Of a stretch of 57,739 nt of DNA, positions 50,927-57,739 are shown piece by piece (the first letter of the stretch is position 1; each line of letters begins with the position of its first letter). A model generated the notes under the pieces. That model was given only the letters and a program-made list of their open reading frames with translations. It had not been told where the DNA came from and made no database searches. The position numbers and the translations under genes were made by a program. The DNA is from Mucilaginibacter_A sp964236465 (lineage in GTDB: Bacteria > Bacteroidota > Bacteroidia > Sphingobacteriales > Sphingobacteriaceae): contig CAXSBZ010000023.1 in the NCBI GenBank assembly GCA_964236465.1, positions 1-57,739 of the forward strand, written 5' to 3'.

Positions 50927-52845
50927 ATTTAACATTGCCCGACGGCTCTGTCCGCCAGTACGACAAAGGTATTACCGCCATGCAGGTTGCCCGTTCCATT
51001 TCCGAAGGTTTGGCCCGAAATGTTTTGGCTGCTGAAATCGATGGCAAAGTTTGGGATGCCAGCCGCCCAATTGAAGACGATGCCAAAATCCGTTTGCTGA
51101 CTTGGAACGATGCAGAAGGAAAAGCTACTTTCTGGCATTCTTCCGCACATTTAATGGCCGAAGCTTTGGAAGCTTTGTATCCGGGCGTAAAGCTGGGGAT
51201 CGGCCCGGCCATCGAAACCGGTTTTTATTACGATGTTGATTTTGGCGACCAGGATTTTTCTTCGGATGATTTTAAAAAGATCGAAGATAAGATGGCGGAA
51301 CTGGCCAAAACGAAATCTGAATATATCCGCAAACCGGTTTCAAAAGCAGATGCCATAGAATATTTTACAGAAAAAGGTGATGAATATAAATTGGACTTGA
51401 TCAAGGATTTGCCGAACGGTTCCATCACTTTTTATACACAAGGAAATTTTACCGATCTGTGCCGCGGCCCGCATATCCCGAATACTTCTTTTATCAAGGC
51501 AATTAAGTTGATGAGCGTTGCCGGTGCTTATTGGCGCGGCGATGAAACCCGGAAACAACTGACTAGGATTTACGGAGTTACGTATCCAAAACAAAGCGAA
51601 CTGACGGACTACCTGCACTTTTTGGAAGAAGCCAAAAAACGTGATCACCGGAAGTTGGGCAAGGAACTGGAACTGTTTGCTTTTTCTGAAAAAGTAGGCA
51701 TGGGTTTGCCTTTGTGGTTGCCAAAAGGGGCAGCACTGCGTGAAAAATTAGTAAGATTTCTGCAAAAGGCGCAGGAAGAAGCTGGTTATGAGCAAGTTGT
51801 TACACCGCACATCGGTCATAAAAACTTGTATGTTACTTCCGGTCATTACGAAAAATATGGTGCCGATGCTTTTCAGCCCATCAAAACACCGCAGGAAGGA
51901 GAGGAGTTCTTTTTGAAACCAATGAACTGTCCGCACCATTGCGAAATCTACAAAACCAAGCCGCGTTCTTACAAAGATTTACCGGTTCGTTATGCCGAAT
52001 TTGGTACGGTGTATCGTTACGAGCAAAGCGGCGAATTGCATGGACTGACCCGCGTCCGTGGCTTTACCCAGGACGATGCGCATTTGTTTTGCCGCCCAGA
52101 TCAGGTAAAAGAAGAGTTTAAAAAAGTCATCGACATCGTGCTTTATGTTTTTAAAGCTTTAGGGTTTGATGATTATACGGCGCAGATTTCCCTTCGCGAT
52201 CCGGAAAACAAAACCAAATACATCGGAAGCGATGAAAACTGGTTGCTGGCCGAAGCAGCGATCATTGAAGCTGCACACGAAAAAGGTTTGCCAACGGTAA
52301 CGGTTTTTGGGGAAGCTGCTTTTTACGGGCCGAAACTGGATTTTATGGTGAAAGATGCTTTAGGCCGAAAATGGCAGTTGGGAACGATCCAGGTGGACTA
52401 CAATTTGCCCGAACGTTTTGAACTGGAATATACCGGAAGCGACAACCAGAAACACCGGCCTGTCATGATCCACCGTGCACCTTTTGGTTCGCTGGAAAGG
52501 TTTGTGGCTGTGCTAATTGAACATTGTGCCGGAAATTTCCCTTTATGGCTTACACCAGAACAATATACAATTTTACCTATATCGGAAAAATATGAAGAAT
52601 ATGCAAAAAAACTTTCAGAAACCTTAAAAAAACACGATATTCGCGGTCTTATTGACTTACGGGACGAAAAAATAGGAAGAAAGATCCGCGACGCAGAAGT
52701 CAAAAAGATACCATACATGCTTATCGTTGGGGAAAAGGAAGCGGCAGAAGGCACAGTTTCGGTAAGAAAACATGGCGAAGGGGATTTGGGCAGTATGGCT
52801 TTAGAAGAATTTAGATCATTAATAGAAAAAGAAATAACCATATAA
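50920..52845 (+). CDS. thrS: Threonyl-tRNA synthetase
   Basis: Charges tRNA-Thr with threonine. The 641 residues follow the bacterial order: TGS domain (1-62, INLTLPDGSVRQYD), editing domain with HSSAHLMAEAL (about 72-82) and catalytic core from about 240. The core has class II motifs and zinc ligands in FFLKPMNCPHHCEIYK, RYAEFGTVYRYEQSGELHGL and VMIHRAPFGSLERF. The C-terminal anticodon-binding domain starts at about 545. It begins the thrS-infC-rpmI-rplT set and its stop lies 1 base from infC. A repeat-like segment, AATACTTCTTTTATC (51481 on), encodes NTSF. Confidence 0.98.
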   Translation: MINLTLPDGSVRQYDKGITAMQVARSISEGLARNVLAAEIDGKVWDASRPIEDDAKIRLLTWNDAEGKATFWHSSAHLMAEALEALYPGVKLGIGPAIETGFYYDVDFGDQDFSSDDFKKIEDKMAELAKTKSEYIRKPVSKADAIEYFTEKGDEYKLDLIKDLPNGSITFYTQGNFTDLCRGPHIPNTSFIKAIKLMSVAGAYWRGDETRKQLTRIYGVTYPKQSELTDYLHFLEEAKKRDHRKLGKELELFAFSEKVGMGLPLWLPKGAALREKLVRFLQKAQEEAGYEQVVTPHIGHKNLYVTSGHYEKYGADAFQPIKTPQEGEEFFLKPMNCPHHCEIYKTKPRSYKDLPVRYAEFGTVYRYEQSGELHGLTRVRGFTQDDAHLFCRPDQVKEEFKKVIDIVLYVFKALGFDDYTAQISLRDPENKTKYIGSDENWLLAEAAIIEAAHEKGLPTVTVFGEAAFYGPKLDFMVKDALGRKWQLGTIQVDYNLPERFELEYTGSDNQKHRPVMIHRAPFGSLERFVAVLIEHCAGNFPLWLTPEQYTILPISEKYEEYAKKLSETLKKHDIRGLIDLRDEKIGRKIRDAEVKKIPYMLIVGEKEAAEGTVSVRKHGEGDLGSMALEEFRSLIEKEITI

Positions 52846-52846
52846 C

Positions 52847-53416
52847 TTGGCATTAAGCAAACCAAATTTCAGCAGAGGCCCACGTCCTCCTTTTAAAAAG
52901 AAAGAAGCTGAACACAATATCAATCAGTTTATCAGGGTCCCGGAAATCCGCTTGGTTGGCGATAACGTAGAACCCGGGATTTTTAACACCAAAGTTGCTT
53001 TGGCCATGGCCGAAGAACAAGAGTTGGACTTGGTTGAAATTTCTCCAAATGCAGTTCCTCCTGTTTGTAAAATTATAGACTATAACAAGTTTATTTACGA
53101 GCAGAAGAAGAAGATGAAGGAGATCAAGAGCAATGCCAAGCAAACCGTTATCAAAGAAATCCGTTTTGGCCCGAACACTGACGACCATGACTTTGAATTT
53201 AAGCTGAAACATGCACAAAAATTTTTGGAATCTGGTGAAAAAGTAAGGGCTTATGTACACTTTAAAGGAAGGGCAATTGTGTACAAAGAACAAGGGGAAA
53301 TTTTGTTGCTCCGTTTTGCACAAGCCGTAGAAGACGTTGGAAAAGTGGAACAGTTGCCAAAATTAGAAGGCAAAAGGATGTTCTTGACATTAGCACCTAA
53401 AGCAGCAAAAAAATAA
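52847..53416 (+). CDS. infC: Translation initiation factor IF-3 (TTG start)
   Basis: Binds the 30S subunit and checks initiator tRNA and start codon. The N-domain EAEHNINQFIRVPEIRLVGDN and the C-domain VIKEIRFGPNTDDHDFEFKLKHAQKFLESGEKVRAYVHFKGR are both present, 189 residues in all. No ATG is available near the start; the frame begins with TTG one base after the thrS stop. In E. coli infC starts with AUU and IF-3 represses its own translation through that weak codon. A rare start is therefore expected and probably functional here. Confidence 0.95.
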   Translation: MALSKPNFSRGPRPPFKKKEAEHNINQFIRVPEIRLVGDNVEPGIFNTKVALAMAEEQELDLVEISPNAVPPVCKIIDYNKFIYEQKKKMKEIKSNAKQTVIKEIRFGPNTDDHDFEFKLKHAQKFLESGEKVRAYVHFKGRAIVYKEQGEILLLRFAQAVEDVGKVEQLPKLEGKRMFLTLAPKAAKK

Positions 53417-53434
53417 AAGTTTAAAAAAACAACT

Positions 53435-53635
53435 ATGCCAAAAATGAAAACCAATTCCAGTGCGAAAAAGCGCTTTAAGCTGACTGGAACCGGTAAAATT
53501 GCAAGGAAAAACGCTTTTAAAAGCCATATCCTGACTAAAAAGTCAACCAAACGCAAACGTAACCTTACCCACACTAGCTTAGTATCTGCTGCTGATATGG
53601 GCAACGTAAAACGGATGCTTGCTATTGGTAAATAA
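53435..53635 (+). CDS. rpmI: Ribosomal protein bL35
   Basis: A 66-residue basic 50S subunit protein (PKMKTNSSAKKRFKLTGTGK, then SHILTKKSTKRKRNLTHTSLV), as expected between infC and rplT. It lies 18 bases after infC. Confidence 0.97.
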   Translation: MPKMKTNSSAKKRFKLTGTGKIARKNAFKSHILTKKSTKRKRNLTHTSLVSAADMGNVKRMLAIGK

Positions 53636-53709
53636 CAAAAATGTTTAACCAGGTATTCGGGTTTGCAAGTTTTCTTAGTTGAAACACCCATTACCAAAAA
53701 TTTAAAAAA

Positions 53710-54054
53710 ATGCCACGTTCAGTAAACGCAGTAGCGTCCCGCAGACGCAGAAAGAAAATAATGAACCTCGCCAAAGGTTATTGGGGTTCGCGCAGCAAAG
53801 TTTATACTGTTGCCAAAAATACAGTTGAAAAAGGTTTACAATACGCATACCGCGACCGTAAAACTAAAAAAAGAGAATTCAGGGGATTGTGGATTCAACG
53901 GATCAACGCTGGTGCTCGCCAGTACGGCTTGTCTTATTCCCAGTTTATGGGAAAAATAAACAGCGCAAAAATCACTTTAAACCGTAAAGTTTTAGCGGAT
54001 TTGGCGATGAACCATCCGGAAGCTTTTAAAGCGGTGGTTGATGCCGTAAAATAA
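53710..54054 (+). CDS. rplT: Ribosomal protein bL20
   Basis: A 114-residue 50S subunit protein (PRSVNAVASRRRRKKIMNLA, then GYWGSRSKVYTVAKN). It assembles early on 23S rRNA, and in E. coli it represses the rpmI-rplT mRNA. It is last in the thrS-infC-rpmI-rplT set and is followed by a terminator. Whether the 75-base spacer before it carries a control structure cannot be told here. Confidence 0.97.
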   Translation: MPRSVNAVASRRRRKKIMNLAKGYWGSRSKVYTVAKNTVEKGLQYAYRDRKTKKREFRGLWIQRINAGARQYGLSYSQFMGKINSAKITLNRKVLADLAMNHPEAFKAVVDAVK

Positions 54055-54081
54055 AATTAATCTGTCTGCTTTAGATTAAGG

Positions 54082-54110
54082 AAAGGGAACTCGAACAGGT
54101 TCCCTTTTTT
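54082..54110 (+). terminator. Intrinsic terminator after rplT
   Basis: AAAGGGAAC and GGTTCCCTTT form a stem with a 7-base loop, followed by a run of six T. Confidence 0.88.
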
Positions 54111-54123
54111 GTTGCATTATCGT

Positions 54124-54154
54124 TTTGTTATGACAGAATTCCCTACTACTTTAG
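54124..54154 (+). promoter_or_regulatory. Bacteroidota-type promoter for the peroxiredoxin gene
   Basis: TTTG (54124-54127), 19 bases, then TACTTTAG (54147-54154). This agrees with the TTTG-N19-TAnnTTTG consensus of the phylum's primary sigma factor except for one -7 base. It lies 32 bases before the ATG. Confidence 0.5.
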
Positions 54155-54185
54155 TATAGTATTATTTACATTAAAATTAAGCATT

Positions 54186-54821
54186 ATGAGTTTAAGATTA
54201 GGCGACAAAGCGCCAAACTTCCAAGCCAAAACTTCTCAGGGAGAAATAGATTTTTACACTTATTTAGGCGATAGCTGGGGCGTTTTGTTTTCGCACCCCG
54301 GCGATTATACACCAGTTTGTACAACGGAACTGGGCAAAACGGCATCTTTAAAAGATGAGTTTGAAAAACGTAATGTAAAAGTAATTGCATTAAGTGTGGA
54401 TTCTGTAGAGCAGCATGAAGGTTGGATCAACGACATCAACGAGACGCAGGATGTAGAAGTTACCTTTCCAATCATTGCCGATGAAAGCAAAGAGATTGCC
54501 GAAGCTTATGATATGATCCACCCAAATGCTTCTGTCAATGCAACCATCCGTTCGTTGTTCATCATCGACCCAAACAAAATTGTAAAACTAATCATCAGTT
54601 ATCCTGCTTCTACCGGAAGAAATTTTCAAGAAATTTTACGAGTGATTGATTCGCTACAACTTACTGCTTATCATAGTGTTGCTACGCCTGCGGATTGGAA
54701 AGAAGGAGAGGACGTAGTAGTTTTACCTGCGATCAAAACAGAAGATATTGCTGCTAAATTTCCAAAAGGCTTTACCGAAGTGAAACCTTATTTGCGGATG
54801 ACGCCTCAGCCTAATAAATAA
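54186..54821 (+). CDS. Peroxiredoxin (1-Cys, Prx6-like)
   Basis: Reduces hydrogen and organic peroxides with a single catalytic Cys in HPGDYTPVCTTELGKTA (about residues 38-54). The Prx6-type C-terminal extension (DWKEGEDVVVLPAI, KFPKGFTEVKPYLRMTPQ) supports the 1-Cys class, with no resolving-Cys motif seen. The 211-residue length fits. It has its own promoter and a palindromic terminator made of dispersed repeats (54839-54872). Confidence 0.93.
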   Translation: MSLRLGDKAPNFQAKTSQGEIDFYTYLGDSWGVLFSHPGDYTPVCTTELGKTASLKDEFEKRNVKVIALSVDSVEQHEGWINDINETQDVEVTFPIIADESKEIAEAYDMIHPNASVNATIRSLFIIDPNKIVKLIISYPASTGRNFQEILRVIDSLQLTAYHSVATPADWKEGEDVVVLPAIKTEDIAAKFPKGFTEVKPYLRMTPQPNK

Positions 54822-54838
54822 AAAAACTGTTTTTTAAA

Positions 54839-54872
54839 GGATGCTGTTTTTATCGATATAAAAACAGCATCC
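54839..54872. terminator. Terminator-like perfect hairpin formed by two repeat copies
   Basis: GGATGCTGTTTTTAT and ATAAAAACAGCATCC form a 15-base perfect stem around CGAT and are followed by TTTTTTG. Each half is an AC-type core of the dispersed repeat. It lies 17 bases after the peroxiredoxin stop and should stop transcription. Confidence 0.75.
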
Positions 54873-54949
54873 TTTTTTGTTTTAATTATTTGGATTTTTC
54901 AGTTTTGTTTTTTTAAATTAAACCACTAATTAAATTCTAATAAAATGTT

Positions 54950-55147
54950 ATGAAAACTGGAAAAGTAAAGTGGTTTAACACTCAAAAAGGCTATGGTTTT
55001 ATCGTTACGGATGACGGTAAAGATCTTTTCGTACACTTCAAAGACGTGCAAGGCGGCGTAAATGCCATCAAAGACAACGATGATGTACAGTATGATGTGG
55101 AAGAAGGCAGAAAAGGGTTGCAGGCAGTAAACGTAAAAAAAGCCTGA
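54950..55147 (+). CDS. Cold-shock family RNA-binding protein
   Basis: A 65-residue cold-shock domain: GKVKWFNTQKGYGFI contains RNP1, DLFVHFKDV contains RNP2. Such proteins bind single-stranded RNA or DNA and melt mRNA structure. The AT-rich 78-base leader after the preceding hairpin fits the long leaders of csp genes, though no cold box was sought by folding. Paralogues usually exist, so a numbered symbol is not given. Confidence 0.95.
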   Translation: MKTGKVKWFNTQKGYGFIVTDDGKDLFVHFKDVQGGVNAIKDNDDVQYDVEEGRKGLQAVNVKKA

Positions 55148-55180
55148 TATATAGAAAATATATACTATCCGTTACCGGAA

Positions 55181-55208
55181 GTCTTTCAATATTTGAAAGG
55201 CTTTTTTT
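55181..55208 (+). terminator. Intrinsic terminator after the cold-shock gene
   Basis: GTCTTTCAA and TTGAAAGGC pair around TAT, followed by a run of seven T. Confidence 0.8.
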
Positions 55209-55282
55209 ATGCCTAAAAAATTTAGTTAAGTTTTCCGTTTCCATCAACTTAAACAAAGTAATAGCGTGGCGGTTAAAAAAAG

Positions 55283-56266
55283 ATGCGTATAGCTTATCAG
55301 ATTTTACAACAGGAGTTTGAAAGGATTTTACTGAAACACCATTTTAGTGCGGTAAAAGCAGCATTGTGTTCCAACATCTTTGCCCAGAATAGTTTGGATG
55401 GCGTTTACTCACATGGATTGAACCGTTTCCCCATTTTTATCGGGCATGTGAAAAATGGCTTGGTAAAACCGGAAGCCGAGCCGGAAGTTTTAAGTGAACA
55501 CGGAGCTGTGGCACATTGGGACGGCCATTTGGCACCAGGCATGTACAATGCTTCGTTGGCAATGAAAGCGGCAACGGACATGGCAAAAACTAATGGCATT
55601 GGCTGTGTAAGTCTAAAAAACACCAACCATTGGATGCGTGGCGGCACGTATGGCTGGCAGGCTGCCGATGCCGGTTGTATCGGTATTTGCTTCACCAACA
55701 CGATTGCCAACGTGCCGCCCTGGGGAGGAAAAGAACCACGTTTGGGTAATAACCCGCTGGTGATTGCCGTACCAAAAGAAGGTGGGCATTTGGTTTTGGA
55801 CATGGCGATGTCGCAATATTCGTACGGGAAATTGCAGGAACACGAGTTGAACCATCAAGCCTTGCCTTATCCCGGAGGCTATGACACAAATGGAAATTTA
55901 ACAACCGATGCAGCAGCCATCCGAAAAACAGAAAGGGCATTGCCCATCGGATTATGGAAAGGTTCTGGGCTTTCGCTGATGCTGGATGTGTTGCTTACCG
56001 CTTTAACAGGCGGAAAATCCACGGCAGCAATTACAGCTTCCGGCAATGAATCCGGTGTTTCGCAAACTTTTATTGCCATTTACCAGCCGGATTTGCACCA
56101 GGATTTGATCGGGCAAATCATTGCTTTCACCAAAACCAGTGCTTTAGATGAAAGCGGTGGAAAAATATATTATCCCGGAGAAAAAACCTTTATCACCAGA
56201 AATGAAAACCGGGCAAAAGGCATTCCGGTAAACGAGCAGATTTGGGAGTCTGTCTGCAAACTGTAA
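55283..56266 (+). CDS. yiaK: 3-dehydro-L-gulonate 2-dehydrogenase (YiaK-type)
   Basis: A 327-residue NAD(P)H-dependent oxidoreductase of the Ldh2/YiaK fold, unlike Rossmann dehydrogenases. The segments NSLDGVYSHGLNRFP (with the active-site His), CVSLKNTNHWMRGGTYGWQA, TIANVPPWGGKEPRLGNNPL and MAMSQYSYGKL match YiaK closely. YiaK reduces 2,3-diketo-L-gulonate in ascorbate and related sugar-acid use. No other pathway genes are adjacent, so the substrate is inferred from resemblance. The segment FSAVKAAL is written in a repeat-like copy (55341-55367). Confidence 0.85.
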   Translation: MRIAYQILQQEFERILLKHHFSAVKAALCSNIFAQNSLDGVYSHGLNRFPIFIGHVKNGLVKPEAEPEVLSEHGAVAHWDGHLAPGMYNASLAMKAATDMAKTNGIGCVSLKNTNHWMRGGTYGWQAADAGCIGICFTNTIANVPPWGGKEPRLGNNPLVIAVPKEGGHLVLDMAMSQYSYGKLQEHELNHQALPYPGGYDTNGNLTTDAAAIRKTERALPIGLWKGSGLSLMLDVLLTALTGGKSTAAITASGNESGVSQTFIAIYQPDLHQDLIGQIIAFTKTSALDESGGKIYYPGEKTFITRNENRAKGIPVNEQIWESVCKL

Positions 56267-56321
56267 TCCGTTTGTACCTTTAAACTTTTTGCCACGTTTA
56301 GCATCAAAGATTTCAAAATTA

Positions 56322-56849
56322 ATGCTAAACGTGGAAACAAACCGATCAAAATTCTTTCTGATAATTCCATTATTTTTCCTTGTGTCTTTTACAAACGATG
56401 CTTCTTTTACCGGCAAAAATTTCAGTTTTAAAGCCGAAGTTTTAAATCGTATCAACCAGGTGAGGACACAAGGCTGCCACTGCGGCACAGTTTTTATGCC
56501 GCCGGTTGCGCCCGTAGTTTGGAACGAAAGGCTTGCCACTGCCGCTGCCAAACATGCGCAGGATATGGCCGATCAGCATTATTTCAGCCATGAAAGTTTG
56601 AATGGCGATCAGATCCGGAACCGGTTTGAAAAAGCCGGCTATGGCACAACAGGTTTTCAGCGATACGTCATCGGCGAAAATATTGCACAGGGCCAGCAAT
56701 CGATAGAGCAGGTAAACCGGGAATTGTTCAAAAGTGAAACCCATTGTAAAAACCTGATGAATCCGGCTTTTAAAGAAGTGGGTGCTTACGTTTACAATTA
56801 TTATTGGGTGGAAGATTTTGGCGGCCGTTATCCGTTTAATTTAAATTAA
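56322..56849 (+). CDS. CAP-domain (SCP/PR-1-like) secreted protein
   Basis: A 175-residue protein with an N-terminal hydrophobic signal (FFLIIPLFFLVSF) and a CAP/SCP domain: VLNRINQVRTQG, LATAAAKHAQDMADQHYFSHE, GENIAQGQQS and HCKNLMNPAFKEVGAYV. It carries the characteristic His and Glu ligands. Bacterial CAP proteins are cell-surface or secreted and of uncertain function. The ATG at 56322 is preferred over an upstream TTG. Residues DASFTGK are encoded in a repeat copy (56397-56421). Confidence 0.85.
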   Translation: MLNVETNRSKFFLIIPLFFLVSFTNDASFTGKNFSFKAEVLNRINQVRTQGCHCGTVFMPPVAPVVWNERLATAAAKHAQDMADQHYFSHESLNGDQIRNRFEKAGYGTTGFQRYVIGENIAQGQQSIEQVNRELFKSETHCKNLMNPAFKEVGAYVYNYYWVEDFGGRYPFNLN

Positions 56850-56895
56850 GCTGAAAATTGAAGTCGTAATCCAAAAACTTAATTTTTATCAACAT

Positions 56896-56978
56896 AGATT
56901 TTGGGTCGATAAAAACAGTATCCGCATAAATTTAACTCAATTCATCAGCAAAGATTTTAGGTCGATAAAAACAGTATT
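56896..56978 (+). repeat. Two tandem dispersed repeat copies
   Basis: TTTTGGGTCGATAAAAACAG (from 56899) and TTTTAGGTCGATAAAAACAG (from 56955) lie in the same orientation about 55 bases apart, between convergent genes. Both carry the GGTCG spacer. Confidence 0.7.
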
Positions 56979-56988
56979 CGCTTAAATC

Positions 56989-57739
56989 TTACCACATCAG
57001 TTCCAGCAAAGTTTCATAATCTTTATCCGTCATTTTATAATTGCTGACCGTGATTTTGTTCACCTGAAAGCTTTGGAGGATATTTTGTTTTTCTGATAAA
57101 CTGATCCCTGCTTCAGAAAGCTTTACCGGAACTTCGATGTATCTGTAAAAATCTTCCATGTTTTTTATAAAATTGACTGCCGTTGAATCATAATCAAAAC
57201 TTTCGGAACCAAAAACATGCTTCGCCAAAAAACTGATCCGGTTTAAATACCGATATTGATGAAATTTTAGCCAGGCACATAAAACAATGGCCAGCGATGC
57301 GCCGTGCCCGATTTCGTAACGCACATCTAAAGCAAAAGCAAGGCAAGTAATGCTTTTATCGGTATAATTTCTGCCCGCACTCAGCGTATCATTTAAAGCG
57401 ACTGTTGCAATCCACATCAAATTGGCGCGCAGCTGATAATCATGCAAATTCTGCATCACTTCTTTACCGTTTTGGATGGCTAACCGAACCAAATCAGCTG
57501 TAAAATGATCTGTTAGCGCAGCATCGCCTTCATTCAAAAACTGCTGAATGGCATAACCAATCATGATAGAAATACCATGCGCAGTTTGCCTGGCAGGCAC
57601 AGTAACAGAATAATTCGGATCGAGAAAAGCGGCTTTTGGATAGAACAAAGGCGAACTGAATTCTTTTTTGATACCTGTTTTATGATCGCATAAAACAGAA
57701 ATATTGTTCATTGCCGAACCGGTGGAAGCAATGGTCAGA
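56989..57739 (-). CDS. Iron-containing alcohol dehydrogenase (partial at window edge)
   Basis: C-terminal two-thirds, about 250 residues, of a group III alcohol dehydrogenase of the YqhD/BDH type. Visible parts are the metal-site helices (TAHGISIMIGYAIQ, with His; YEIGHGASLAIVLCAW, with the GHG ligand) and the end MTDKDYETLLELMW. The frame continues upstream as IASTGSAMNN, matching the family's TxxxGSE region, so translation starts beyond 57739. No start codon inside the window should be used. Likely an NAD(P)-dependent aldehyde/alcohol oxidoreductase. Confidence 0.85.
   Translation of the reverse strand, partial: LTIASTGSAMNNISVLCDHKTGIKKEFSSPLFYPKAAFLDPNYSVTVPARQTAHGISIMIGYAIQQFLNEGDAALTDHFTADLVRLAIQNGKEVMQNLHDYQLRANLMWIATVALNDTLSAGRNYTDKSITCLAFALDVRYEIGHGASLAIVLCAWLKFHQYRYLNRISFLAKHVFGSESFDYDSTAVNFIKNMEDFYRYIEVPVKLSEAGISLSEKQNILQSFQVNKITVSNYKMTDKDYETLLELMW

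Noticed and set aside
176..56978. CRISPR array
   Set aside because: The short repeats are scattered at about 1 kb with both orientations and no regular spacers; there are no cas genes.
1..57739. tRNA, rRNA, transposase or phage genes
   Set aside because: None could be supported on either strand by reading; short repeats are the only mobile-looking DNA.

Overview
The window reads as a chromosomal segment of a Bacteroidota bacterium, most likely of the Sphingobacteriaceae (Pedobacter/Mucilaginibacter-like). The reasons are a PorP/SprF-type outer membrane protein with gliding-motility (CHU_C) C-terminal domains of the type IX secretion system, LruC, DUF6496 and UMF1-type proteins, SusD-free lipoproteins with short lipoboxes, and a TTTG-N19-TAnnTTTG-like promoter. 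No tRNA, rRNA, CRISPR array, transposase or prophage gene was seen. The genus is inference.

Layout. 1-7.8 kb: housekeeping (yidC and pyrG, a YrdC/YciO-type protein, gpmA), a NodB-type deacetylase lipoprotein, small proteins and a hexapeptide acyltransferase. 8.0-16.8 kb: one exopolysaccharide operon (receiver protein, sugar transferase with a degenerate receiver, half-size TolC-like protein, Wzz/Wzc-like co-polymerase, two glycosyltransferases, O-antigen-ligase-like polymerase). 17.0-22.3 kb: a type IX secretion cassette (secreted nuclease, CHU_C protein, PorP/SprF). 22.9-30.8 kb: metallopeptidase, hybrid histidine kinase, oxidoreductase, LruC lipoprotein, small proteins and an AHSA1 pseudogene. 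30.8-40.9 kb: a 1318-residue Pls/PosA-type synthetase, then GT2, MscS channel, NodS-like methyltransferase, PIG-L deacetylase and acyl-CoA-dehydrogenase-like protein, which look like a small biosynthetic cluster. 41-43.8 kb: small membrane proteins, UMF1 transporter, LutA-type Fe-S protein. 43.8-50.9 kb: an accessory hotspot with a decayed toxin-antitoxin pair, DUF2000, MarR-GNAT, a GH3 glucosidase, a VOC protein, an HhH gene broken by a stop codon and a RelA/SpoT-domain protein. 50.9-57.7 kb: thrS-infC-rpmI-rplT, peroxiredoxin, cold-shock protein, a YiaK-type dehydrogenase, a CAP protein and a partial iron-alcohol dehydrogenase.

Three kinds of non-gene structure stand out. First, a short dispersed repeat with core AAAAGAAGCAT or AAAAACAG(C/T)AT, preceded by a TTTTAGG-like block, occurs about 50 times on both strands. 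It lies between genes, directly after stop codons and inside genes, where it is read in recurrent frames. Second, the 3' end of the LutA-type gene is repeated three more times as decayed copies that divide the accessory hotspot. Third, REPIN-like and MITE-like inverted-repeat elements fill the larger gaps.
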